NCBI GenBank assembly: GCA_905202215.1 | Contig: CAJKRG010000005.1 | Coordinates: 38,011-102,010, forward strand | DNA from: an uncultured Porphyromonadaceae bacterium | GTDB taxonomy: Bacteria > Bacteroidota > Bacteroidia > Bacteroidales > Muribaculaceae | Direction of reading: 5' to 3' | DNA length: 64,000 nucleotides | Shown here: positions 26,987 to 35,508 of the stretch, in pieces | Layout: each line of letters begins with the position of its first letter | Position numbering within the stretch: the stretch's first letter is position 1 | Made by a program: the position numbers and the translations under genes | Notes under the pieces: generated by a model | The model's input: the letters and a program-made list of their open reading frames with translations, nothing else | What the model was told of the DNA's origin: nothing | Database searches by the model: none

Positions 26987-28161
26987 AACGCCTGCTGACG
27001 ATATTCACCATCTGCCTCGCCGCAGTCCTGCAGGGATATGCCCGGCAGGACACAACGGTCTATTTTGCAAACATATACCCCGGCTCCGACATCTACGAAC
27101 TCGAGGGACATTCGGCCATACTCATCAATATCGAAGGCCGCGGTCTCGACGCCTATAACTTCGGCGTTTTCGACTTTGATTCGCCCAACTTCGTATATCG
27201 TTTTGTAAAAGGAGAGACCGACTACATGGCGGTCGTGCAGCCCGGCGTACCATTTCTGGAGCACTACATACGCCACGGACGCCGTATCGTGGCCCATCAG
27301 CTGAACCTCGACCCTGAGCAAAAGAAGCGGCTCGCCGACATGCTCAATGAGAAAATACGGCCCGAAAACCGCGTGTACCGCTACAACTATGTGAAAGACA
27401 ACTGCGCCACACGTCCGCTCGACGCCGTAGAGGCAGCTCTGGGCGACAGCATAACACTTGCTCCGGCCCCATCGGAAGCGCAATCCTCCTCGCCGGTGAC
27501 ATTCCGCAACATCATGCGCCGATATCACCGCAACTATCCCTGGTATCAGTTCGGAATAGACCTCGCGCTCGGGAGCGGTATCGACTACCCTCTGCAACGC
27601 CGCGAGATGGCCTTCGCGCCCGCCGAACTCGACGCCATGCTTCCGGCAGCCCTCGCCGGAGGCAAACCTCTGGTGGGAAAAAGCATAGTTATCAACGATA
27701 CCGCACCGGATGCAGCTGTCGAGGGTCCCACGCCCTGGTATCTTACGCCGCTGACGGTATGCTGGGTATTTTTCGCGTTCACGCTCGCCCTGACCGTACG
27801 CGACATGCGGCGACGTAAGGTGAGCCGATGGTTCGATGCCATATATTTCGGACTTCTCGGTCTCACAGGCTGCCTCCTGTCGTTCCTCATATTCATCTCC
27901 GTTCACGAAGCGACATCGCCCAACTGGCTATACCCCTGGCTGAATCCTCTTTGTCTCATTCCGACAATTTTTATTTGGATAAAAAAAGCCAGAACGTTCG
28001 TCATGTGCTACCAAATGACTAACTTTGTGGTCTTGTTGGCGCTCTGCGTGCTGTGGCCCTTCCTGCCGCAGTCGGCAAACGCCGCATTCATCCCTCTGGT
28101 TGGAGCCGAATTAATGCGCTCCTTCTCATATATCTATATTACCACATACAGTAAATGCTGA
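26983..28161 (+). CDS. DUF4105 domain membrane protein
   Basis: A 392-residue envelope protein with a signal peptide (RLLTIFTICLAAVLQGYA), a lumenal DUF4105 region (SDIYELEGHSAILI, FGVFDFDSPNFVYRFVKGETDYM, YNYVKDNCATRP) and four or five C-terminal membrane spans. The GHSAI histidine and the KDNCATR cysteine form a possible NlpC/P60-like Cys-His pair, so a peptidase or transferase role is conceivable; no activity is established. It is translationally coupled to queE and overlaps the next gene by 7 nt. Confidence 0.85.
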   Translation: MKRLLTIFTICLAAVLQGYARQDTTVYFANIYPGSDIYELEGHSAILINIEGRGLDAYNFGVFDFDSPNFVYRFVKGETDYMAVVQPGVPFLEHYIRHGRRIVAHQLNLDPEQKKRLADMLNEKIRPENRVYRYNYVKDNCATRPLDAVEAALGDSITLAPAPSEAQSSSPVTFRNIMRRYHRNYPWYQFGIDLALGSGIDYPLQRREMAFAPAELDAMLPAALAGGKPLVGKSIVINDTAPDAAVEGPTPWYLTPLTVCWVFFAFTLALTVRDMRRRKVSRWFDAIYFGLLGLTGCLLSFLIFISVHEATSPNWLYPWLNPLCLIPTIFIWIKKARTFVMCYQMTNFVVLLALCVLWPFLPQSANAAFIPLVGAELMRSFSYIYITTYSKC

Positions 28162-29750
28162 AACTGAGCCGTCTGAACATACTTCTGTCGCTGGTGGCGT
28201 CGCTGACGTCGCTCAGCCTCGGCGCAGCCTCGCCACAGTCGCCCCGTCTGCTGGTCGGCATAATGGTCGAGGGTCTCGACGGCGACTGCCTCGAGCTTCT
28301 GCGCGGGCAGTTCGGCGACGGCGGTTTCCGGCGCCTCGAGCGCAACGGCCTCACAATAGCCCAGACAGACTACGGCACATATCTCGACGCGGCTGCCGCC
28401 GCTGCCGAGGTCGTGACCGGCGCCTCTCCGTCGGTCAACGGCATTCCGGCTGAATATATCTATGATCCTGAGGCACGCCGCAGCGTCAGCGTATATGCCG
28501 ACGCCGCCTCGATGGGCAACTATACAAACGCCTCTTATTCGCCCTCGGCGCTAAAAGTCAGCACCATCTCCGACGAAATCCGCATAGCCTCGGGCGGCAT
28601 CAACGTGGTCTACGCCATCGCGCCGGATCCGGCTGTATCGCTCGCACTGGCCGGCCATGCAGGCAACAGTGCCCTCTGGCTCGACTCTAAAACGGGCAAC
28701 TGGGCTTCGTCGACTTTCTACAAGGAACTTCCCGTAGCTGTGGCCGCCCGCAACCGCATGGCGCCGCTGTCGGCCCGTCTCGACACGATGAGCTGGTCGC
28801 CGTCGATAGCTCCGGCCGACTTTCCCATGCTCCCCGACCATCTGACGCGCTATCCTTTCCGCCATGTATTCCCGCACGGAAAAAGCGAACGCCTCGATAT
28901 GTTCGCCTCCTCGCCGATGGTCAACAACGAGGTCACCGATGTGGCCATCGACATCCTCACATCGCTCAAAGTCGGACAGCATCCGGGCGTTACCGACGTG
29001 CTCAACGTAGCCTATACCCTCGAGCCTTATACATACGGCAAGAACCCCGACAACCGTCCCGAGTTATACGACTCCTATGTGAAGCTCGACAGGAAACTCG
29101 AACAGCTGTTTAACACGATAGACCGGCGCGTAGGGCTCGACAGCACAGTCGTATTCCTCGCATCGACACCACGCCGACCCGGCAGCCGCCGCGACGACGA
29201 ACGCTGGAACATACCCTACGGCGAATTTTCGACCCGCAAGGCGGCATCGCTGCTCAACATCTATCTGATGGCCATCTATGGCAATGGCGACTTTGTGGCG
29301 GGATTCCACCGGGGGCAGTTCTACCTCAACCAGAAACAGATCAAAGACCGCGGCCTCGACATACGCGCCGTGCGCACCGAGGCCGCCGATTTCCTGTCGA
29401 GAATGACAGGCATTGACCGTGTATATACCATCGACGACATCATAGCCGGCCGTGCGGGCGAGAAACCCGAGACTCTGCGTCGGAATACAGTCAAGGAAAG
29501 TGCGGGCGATCTCGTGGTCGAGGTCGTACCGGGCTTCGAGATCGTCGATGACCTCACAGATCCGATGGCCACCAACGGCGGCGACGTGCATCGCCTGGCC
29601 GCAACAACCTCGCCGGCCTTCATCATGGCTCCGGGAGTGACCGCAAGAACCATAGGCACTCCCGTAGATGCCCGCGCGATAGCCCCGACTGTCGCCTCGA
29701 TACTGCGCATACGCTCGCCCAACGGCGCTGCCGTGCCTCCGATCAGGTAG
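28155..29750 (+). CDS. PafA-like alkaline phosphatase family protein, probable pseudoenzyme
   Basis: A 531-residue protein with a signal peptide and the overall order of PafA/type I phosphodiesterase-like phosphatases, for example SPSVNGIPAEYIYDP, KLDRKLEQLFNTIDRRVG and RKAASLLNIYLMAIYG. The expected active-site segments are changed. The nucleophile motif (TYTGPGHA in relatives, as I recall them) reads TYLDAAAAA (75-83); the metal-binding STDYVGH reads LEPYTYG (289-295); the LTADHG motif reads LASTPRR (335-341). It is encoded after the coupled queD-queE-DUF4105 genes and just before secA. Confidence 0.75.
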   Translation: MLKLSRLNILLSLVASLTSLSLGAASPQSPRLLVGIMVEGLDGDCLELLRGQFGDGGFRRLERNGLTIAQTDYGTYLDAAAAAAEVVTGASPSVNGIPAEYIYDPEARRSVSVYADAASMGNYTNASYSPSALKVSTISDEIRIASGGINVVYAIAPDPAVSLALAGHAGNSALWLDSKTGNWASSTFYKELPVAVAARNRMAPLSARLDTMSWSPSIAPADFPMLPDHLTRYPFRHVFPHGKSERLDMFASSPMVNNEVTDVAIDILTSLKVGQHPGVTDVLNVAYTLEPYTYGKNPDNRPELYDSYVKLDRKLEQLFNTIDRRVGLDSTVVFLASTPRRPGSRRDDERWNIPYGEFSTRKAASLLNIYLMAIYGNGDFVAGFHRGQFYLNQKQIKDRGLDIRAVRTEAADFLSRMTGIDRVYTIDDIIAGRAGEKPETLRRNTVKESAGDLVVEVVPGFEIVDDLTDPMATNGGDVHRLAATTSPAFIMAPGVTARTIGTPVDARAIAPTVASILRIRSPNGAAVPPIR

Positions 29751-29755
29751 GTCAC

Positions 29756-29773
29756 GGTCTGCCGAACGCAGAC
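29756..29773. repeat. Short hairpin after the PafA-like gene
   Basis: GTCTGC/GCAGAC with a 5- to 6-nt loop; no T-run follows, so termination is doubtful. Confidence 0.35.
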
Positions 29774-29839
29774 TGTAGCCGGACTGACACAAATATCATA
29801 CGGAGCAACAATCATGACAGCAGACAGGAACGCAAACTC

Positions 29840-29870
29840 TTGTCGGCAAGCGTATTTTTTAGTATTTTTG
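29840..29870 (+). promoter_or_regulatory. Promoter of secA
   Basis: TTGT (29840-29843), 19 nt, then TATTTTTG (29863-29870). Predicted start near 29876, leader about 20 nt. Confidence 0.65.
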
Positions 29871-29897
29871 CAACTCGAAAACAAGAAAAACCATAAT

Positions 29898-32800
29898 ATG
29901 TCCGTAACTTCATTTCTCAAAAAAATATTCGGCGACAAGTCGGTGCGCGACCTCAAGGCCATACAGCCCAAACTAAAGGCGATAAAAGAAGAAATGCCCC
30001 GCGTAGCCGCCCTCGACAACGACGGTCTCCGTCACGAAATCGACAAAGTGCGCGCCTCCATCGCCGAGGCTACAGCTGAAGACCGCGCGGCGGTAGAAAA
30101 ACTCCGCGAAGAGGTCGAAGCACTGCCTTTCGACCAGCGCCAGCCACTGTGGGATAAGATCGACGCCCACGAGAAGTCTATTCTCGACATCATCGAGAAA
30201 CAGCTCAACGACCATCTCCCCGTAGTCTTCGCCACCGTGCGCGAGACTGCCAAACGATTCGCCGAAAACGAGACCATCACCGTCACCGCGACCGACTTCG
30301 ACCGCGAGCTCGCGGGCCAGGGACGCGAATTCGTGAGCATCGACGGCGACAAAGCCATCTGGAAAAACCGGTGGATGGCCGGAGGCAACGAAATCGTGTG
30401 GGACATGGCCCACTACGACGTGCAGCTCATCGGCGGTATCGTGCTTCACGAAGGCAAGATCGCCGAAATGGCTACCGGCGAGGGCAAGACCCTCGTGGCT
30501 ACCCTCCCCGTGTTCCTGCGCTCGCTCTCGGGCCGCGGCGTACACGTGGTGACTGTCAACGACTACCTCTCCAAGCGCGACTCCGAGTGGATGGGTCCGC
30601 TCTACATGTTCCACGGCGCAAGCGTCGACTGTATCGACAAGCACCAGCCCAACACCCCCGAACGCCGCCGCGCATATGAATGTGACATCACCTACGGCAC
30701 CAACAATGAATTCGGCTTCGACTACCTGCGCGACAACATGGCCATGGTACCCGAAGACCTCGTGCAGCGCAAGCACTACTATGCCATCGTCGACGAGGTC
30801 GACTCCGTGCTCATCGATGATGCCCGTACGCCTCTGATCATCTCGGGCCCCGTACCCAAGGGTGACGATCAGCTCTTCGACATCTACAAATCGAACGTCG
30901 AGAAAGTGGTGAAGGCCCAGCAGCGCCTTGTCACCTCGATACTCGCCGAGGCCAAGAGCAAGCTCGCCTCCGACAACAAAGACGATCAGAAACAGGGCGC
31001 GCTCCTGCTCTTCCGCGCTTTCAAGGGCCTGCCCAAGAACGGCGCCCTGATCCGCTTCCTCAGTCAGGAAGGCATGCGCAAGATTCTCCTCGAGACCGAA
31101 GCGCACTATCTGCAGGACAATGCCCGCGAAATGCCCGAGGCAACCGATCCGCTCTACTTCGTTATCGACGAGAAAAACCGCTCCGTAGAGCTTACCGACA
31201 AGGGTCTCGACGAGCTCACCGGCCACACCCAGGACCCGCAGTTCTTCGTGCTGCCCGACATAGCCGCGCAGCTCTCCGAACTCGAACATATCCCCGACCT
31301 CGCCGAACGCCAGATGCGCAAGGACGAGCTTATGGCCGACTACGCTGTCAAGGCCGAACGCGTTCACACCGTCAACCAGCTTCTGAAGGCCTATACCCTC
31401 TTCGAGCGCGACATCGAATATGTGGTGGACGACAACAAGGTCAAGATCGTCGACGAGCAGACAGGCCGTATCATGGAAGGTCGCCGCTACAGCGACGGAC
31501 TCCATCAGGCCATCGAAGCCAAGGAGGGCGTGAAGGTAGAGGCCGCAACCCAGACCTTCGCCACAATTACCCTTCAGAACTACTTCCGCATGTACCACAA
31601 GCTCGCCGGTATGACCGGTACCGCCGAGACTGAGGCGGGCGAGCTCTGGGACATCTACAAGCTCGACGTGGTGACCATACCCACCAACCGCCCGATAGCG
31701 CGCGTGGATATGAACGACCGCGTCTACCGCACCAAGAAAGAGAAATACAAGGCTGTCATCGCCGAGATCGTGCGCCTGGTCAATGAAGGACGCCCCGTGC
31801 TTGTCGGCACCACGTCGGTAGAAATCTCCGAGCTGCTCAGCCGCATGCTCGACATACAGAAAATACCCCATCAGGTGCTCAACGCCAAGCTGCATCAGCG
31901 CGAAGCCGAAGTCGTGGCACAGGCAGGCCGCAAAGGCTGCGTGACCATCGCCACCAACATGGCCGGCCGCGGTACCGACATCAAGCTCACCCCCGAGGTG
32001 AAAGAGGCCGGCGGTCTCGCCATCATAGGCACCGAGCGCCACGAGTCGCGCCGCGTCGACCGTCAGCTCCGAGGCCGTTCGGGCCGCCAGGGCGACCCGG
32101 GCTCGTCGGTATTCTTCGTGTCGTTCGAAGACCCCCTGATGCGTATGTTCGCCACCGACAACGTCGTGCGTATGCTCGACCGCCTCGGCCTCAAGGAAGA
32201 CGAGATGATAGAGCACAAGATGGTCAACAACGCCATCGAAAAAGCTCAGAAACGTGTCGAAGAGAACAACTTCGGTATCCGCAAGCGCCTCCTCGAGTTC
32301 GATGACGTGATGAACAAGCAGCGTACATATATCTACGAACGCCGCCGCCATGCCGTGCTCGGCGAACGTATCGGCGTCGATATCATCAACATGCTCTACG
32401 ACACTGTCGAGAACATCATCATGACATATGAGAACGCCGCCCAGTACGACGATCTCTGCACCGAAATCTTCAAGGTGCTCGCCATCGAGGCTCCTTTCAC
32501 CGAAAAGGAATATGCCGAACTCGACCGCGAGGAAAAAGTGAACCGGCTCCACGACGCCGCTGTAGCCGCCCTCGACCGCAAGAGCGACCATATTCGCGAC
32601 GTTGCCCTTCCCGTCATCACCCAGATGGCCGAAAATACCGACTACGACGGCCTTATCCTCGTGCCCATCACCGACGGCAAGCGCGTGTTCAATATCCGCA
32701 CCGACCTGCGCAAAGCCGTGGCGAGCGAATGCCGCACCATCATCAAGGAATGGCACAAGGCCCTCATGCTCGTTACAATCGACGAACTATGGAAAGAGCA

Positions 32801-33269
32801 CCTGCGCGAACTCGACCAGCTGCGCCAGAGCGTGCAGAACGCCGCTTACGAACAGAAAGACCCGCTTATCATCTATAAAGTGGAGTCGTTCCACCTCTTC
32901 GAGAACATGCTCAGCAACCTCAATGCGAAAGCTGTGGCAGCCCTCATGCGCGGTCAGATCCACATGCGTCAGCAGGCACCCGCACCTCAGCAGCCGGCAC
33001 CCCAGAATCCTGAGCAGCAGATGTCGAAACCCGCACCCCGCGAACCGGACGTGAAAGAGACTCAGGCTGAAGCGCCCAAACGCTATAACTACAAGACCTC
33101 AAAGGCCGAACTCCCCGGCGACCCCGCACAGCGTCAGGCAGCAGCCGCTCCTCAGGGCGAACAGCAGAAGCCAATGCCGGCCAAAGCATCGCCCCGCATC
33201 GGCCGAAATGACCCATGTCCCTGCGGTTCAGGCAAAAAATACAAGAACTGCCACGGCAAGGGGCTCTAA
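29898..33269 (+). CDS. secA: Preprotein translocase ATPase SecA
   Basis: Motor that pushes preproteins through SecYEG. The 1123-residue length is usual for Bacteroidetes SecA, which carries a large insertion. Visible motifs are Walker A MATGEGKTL (about 189-197), DEVDSVLIDDARTPLI, the TNMAGRGTDI helicase motif and RQLRGRSGRQGDPG. A Pro/Gln/Ala-rich linker leads to the C-terminal zinc site CPCGSGKKYKNCHG that binds SecB or ribosomes. The ATG giving MSVTSFLKKIFG is after the promoter; earlier in-frame codons are upstream of it. Confidence 0.97.
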   Translation: MSVTSFLKKIFGDKSVRDLKAIQPKLKAIKEEMPRVAALDNDGLRHEIDKVRASIAEATAEDRAAVEKLREEVEALPFDQRQPLWDKIDAHEKSILDIIEKQLNDHLPVVFATVRETAKRFAENETITVTATDFDRELAGQGREFVSIDGDKAIWKNRWMAGGNEIVWDMAHYDVQLIGGIVLHEGKIAEMATGEGKTLVATLPVFLRSLSGRGVHVVTVNDYLSKRDSEWMGPLYMFHGASVDCIDKHQPNTPERRRAYECDITYGTNNEFGFDYLRDNMAMVPEDLVQRKHYYAIVDEVDSVLIDDARTPLIISGPVPKGDDQLFDIYKSNVEKVVKAQQRLVTSILAEAKSKLASDNKDDQKQGALLLFRAFKGLPKNGALIRFLSQEGMRKILLETEAHYLQDNAREMPEATDPLYFVIDEKNRSVELTDKGLDELTGHTQDPQFFVLPDIAAQLSELEHIPDLAERQMRKDELMADYAVKAERVHTVNQLLKAYTLFERDIEYVVDDNKVKIVDEQTGRIMEGRRYSDGLHQAIEAKEGVKVEAATQTFATITLQNYFRMYHKLAGMTGTAETEAGELWDIYKLDVVTIPTNRPIARVDMNDRVYRTKKEKYKAVIAEIVRLVNEGRPVLVGTTSVEISELLSRMLDIQKIPHQVLNAKLHQREAEVVAQAGRKGCVTIATNMAGRGTDIKLTPEVKEAGGLAIIGTERHESRRVDRQLRGRSGRQGDPGSSVFFVSFEDPLMRMFATDNVVRMLDRLGLKEDEMIEHKMVNNAIEKAQKRVEENNFGIRKRLLEFDDVMNKQRTYIYERRRHAVLGERIGVDIINMLYDTVENIIMTYENAAQYDDLCTEIFKVLAIEAPFTEKEYAELDREEKVNRLHDAAVAALDRKSDHIRDVALPVITQMAENTDYDGLILVPITDGKRVFNIRTDLRKAVASECRTIIKEWHKALMLVTIDELWKEHLRELDQLRQSVQNAAYEQKDPLIIYKVESFHLFENMLSNLNAKAVAALMRGQIHMRQQAPAPQQPAPQNPEQQMSKPAPREPDVKETQAEAPKRYNYKTSKAELPGDPAQRQAAAAPQGEQQKPMPAKASPRIGRNDPCPCGSGKKYKNCHGKGL

Positions 33270-33270
33270 A

Positions 33271-33312
33271 ATTTGAATTATGAATTATGGATTATGAATT
33301 GTGATTTGCTTT
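33271..33312. repeat. AATTATG word repeat after secA
   Basis: Four copies of the GAATTATG/GATTATG word directly after the secA stop, the same word as at the 43.5-kb array and the 63.1-kb hairpin. Confidence 0.6.
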
Positions 33313-33333
33313 GATTGATAATCCGTACCACAT

Positions 33334-33367
33334 AGCGGACGTGCCATCGCGGCGCGCCCGCTTTTTC
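33334..33367 (+). terminator. Intrinsic terminator of secA
   Basis: AGCGGACGTGCC pairs with GGCGCGCCCGCT (12 positions, one mismatch and one G-U pair), followed by TTTTTCATT. Confidence 0.75.
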
Positions 33368-33468
33368 ATTGTGCCTCTATGGTATGGTCATTCTATCGAA
33401 CGCCTAAACCATAGGCTGTGTGAATATTTAACCGCCGACGAGCATTTGATGAGGATACCGAACGAATA

Positions 33469-33742
33469 GCCGCATTAGCGGCCTATAGCTGCGGAGCAGC
33501 GCTAAGAATAGTAGGCCCGCGCAAGCGCACCGTCAGGTGCGCGCTGCACGGGTATATATAATTCCATCCGAACATTGGAGCTGCGTAGCTGCGACATATT
33601 TCGCCGGTTGTAACGCTGCTACGCAGCTTGGTTGGAGCAGGGGGGGCGCTTGTCCCCTATGGCTGCTCGCACCTGAAGGCGCGTTTGCCATAGGCTATTA
33701 TTCTTTACGCTGCCATGGCAGCGTGTCGGCCGCTATCGCGGC
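33469..33742. repeat. Cluster of short palindromes in a gene-free region
   Basis: About 400 bases without a credible gene hold successive small inverted repeats: 33469-33482 (GCCGC/GCGGC), 33488-33500 (GCTGC/GCAGC), 33525-33542 (GCGCACC/GGTGCGC), 33579-33589 with 33618-33628 (11 bp), 33657-33663 with 33687-33693, 33707-33724 (perfect 18-nt palindrome), 33729-33742 (GCCGC/GCGGC). The layout resembles a repetitive extragenic palindromic mosaic rather than a decayed gene. Confidence 0.6.
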
Positions 33743-33782
33743 GTACTTGGGCTATCCTTCGGCCGGTTTTCGCGAATTAAAA

Positions 33783-33812
33783 AAGCCCTTCGCCGGGGAG
33801 GGCGAAGGGCTT
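33783..33812 (-). terminator. Intrinsic terminator of the susCD operon
   Basis: A perfect 12-bp stem AAGCCCTTCGCC/GGCGAAGGGCTT with a 6-nt loop; on the minus strand it is followed by TTTTAATT. The 160 bases between it and the gene on its right hold nothing I can identify. Confidence 0.85.
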
Positions 33813-33971
33813 GGATTGACTTGACGTTAAATTTTAGGGCAAGGTTGCAAGCATGTCTTATATAAACGGGGTGAAACCCAAACGACTGAACTAAAAACTA
33901 AAAACAGACTGCGGTGTTAGCCTCTAAAGTTTCCGTAAAGTCAAATTTATATCTTACTCTTGCCTGAAAGA

Positions 33972-35426
33972 TCAGCGGATGAATTTCTTCGATACTTTCT
34001 TGCCCTGCTTAACGATGTAGAGACCGTTTTCGGGGTTGGCTACGCGAACACCCTGGAGGTTGTAGTATTCAACAGGAGCGTTTTCGTCTTCAACAACGAT
34101 GTCAGCAACACCGGACTGAGCGTTTTCGTCCCACTTCTCGAGTTTGACGTCGGTCCAGGGATGCCAGTATTGAGCGGGCGAGTTTTCGTTCTTACCGATA
34201 CCGATCCATACTTTTGCAGGAGCGGTGAGTTCGAATTCAACATACTGACGATAGAACTCGGGGTTAGCAACGAAAGCAGCAGCCGATTCGCGTTCCTTGC
34301 CGGAGTCATCCCAGCCGTCAACGACATTGCGTGTTTCATATGCAGGAACAATCTGAGTGCCGTTAGCAGCTACGCGGGTTTCATTGTCGGGCATAGCGGC
34401 ATAATCGCCGTTGTGGAGTTCCCAGCAGTCTTTGATACGGACACGCTTGTCGGTAGCGGCATTAAGTTCACCAAGATCTTCTTCCCAGTCAAGGCTCTTG
34501 GGCTTGGATGCGTTGAACGAAACATAAAAATATGCATTGTCGGTGGTATTGTCGTCGTCATATTTCTTGTTGTCGAAATAATCTTTGGGAGACTGGCCAT
34601 CAATAAGTTTCCATTCACCCTTGCAACCTACATACTGACCATTGAGGTTACCTGCGCCGCCATAACGGAAGAAAGTAATGGCGCTGAAACGGTATTTACC
34701 GGCAGGAAGATCGACCTGCTGGCCAACATTGTAAGGAGAAGCATTAGTCTTACGGTATACACCGCCCTGCTTGTTCATGTCAGGAGTTTTGTCGCTACCG
34801 GCGCTATTTACACAATCCCATGCTCTTTTGACATTGAGACCTTCGTCGAAGCCTGCATTCTTGATTTTGGAAGTCATATCTTCCGCACCCTTATACAGGC
34901 GGAAATTGTCGAAGCAGCACCATTCGTCGGCATAGCAACCCTCGTTCATTATACCGACTACCATGTCGCCACCGGGGTGGCTGACAGTGATTTCGTTGAG
35001 ATATTCACCGGCTGCAAAAGCAGTGGCAGCTTCGCCTGTACCGTTGGGAGCGGCATCGCGGCCGTCGAAAAGACCTTTGACAGCTTTCTTTTCGCCATTG
35101 ATATAGATATAGGCATAGTGAAGAGCGCCATTGGTCATATTGGCCTTCGAGAAGTCGTTGTTACCACAGCGATAGAAAGCATCTACCTTGAGGGTATACT
35201 CACCGGCTTCCATATCGGGAAGAGTCTGATAAAGATTGAAAGCACCGTTCCATACTTCGCCTACGCCGTCGGCGGTTGCTGCAAGAGCACCCTGCCATCC
35301 GGGAAGATATGCGGGATCGGTTACGTACTGGCCGGTTACGTCACGATAAGCACCGGCGGAGGCCGAAGCAGCTATGGCTGCGGCACCGAGCAGCAGAGCG
35401 CTGCGTTTGATGTAGTGTTTTACCAT
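33972..35426 (-). CDS. Secreted protein with two galactose-binding-like modules and a C-terminal sorting-like tail
   Basis: A 484-residue protein with signal peptide (RSALLLGAAAIAASASAGA). Two beta-sandwich modules are suggested by similar segments: AGEYTLKVDAFYR ... CCFDNFRLYKG and AGKYRFSAITFFR ... WHPWTDVKLEKWD, the pattern of carbohydrate-binding-like domains common in Bacteroidales. The last ~35 residues (EYYNLQGVRVANPENGLYIV followed by KQGKKVSKKFIR) resemble a type IX secretion tail (YNLxG...GxYxV...KK). No catalytic motif is recognised. It is the last gene of the susC-susD operon, so glycan or glycoprotein binding at the cell surface is the likely role (inference). Confidence 0.75.
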   Translation of the reverse strand: MVKHYIKRSALLLGAAAIAASASAGAYRDVTGQYVTDPAYLPGWQGALAATADGVGEVWNGAFNLYQTLPDMEAGEYTLKVDAFYRCGNNDFSKANMTNGALHYAYIYINGEKKAVKGLFDGRDAAPNGTGEAATAFAAGEYLNEITVSHPGGDMVVGIMNEGCYADEWCCFDNFRLYKGAEDMTSKIKNAGFDEGLNVKRAWDCVNSAGSDKTPDMNKQGGVYRKTNASPYNVGQQVDLPAGKYRFSAITFFRYGGAGNLNGQYVGCKGEWKLIDGQSPKDYFDNKKYDDDNTTDNAYFYVSFNASKPKSLDWEEDLGELNAATDKRVRIKDCWELHNGDYAAMPDNETRVAANGTQIVPAYETRNVVDGWDDSGKERESAAAFVANPEFYRQYVEFELTAPAKVWIGIGKNENSPAQYWHPWTDVKLEKWDENAQSGVADIVVEDENAPVEYYNLQGVRVANPENGLYIVKQGKKVSKKFIR

Positions 35427-35508
35427 AATTTGATAAGGTTAGGATTAATGAATATCATAGGTTTTATCAGATGCGTACCCGCTCGGGGGCACGCATCTGT
35501 TTTATGTC

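Noticed and set aside
29973..32756. Very long open frame antisense to secA (927 codons)
   Set aside because: It mirrors secA codons in a GC-rich gene, has no start region or family similarity, and secA is unambiguous.
33537..33824. 95-codon frame in the gene-free region after secA
   Set aside because: It runs across the palindromes and into the terminator stem, has odd composition and no recognisable family.
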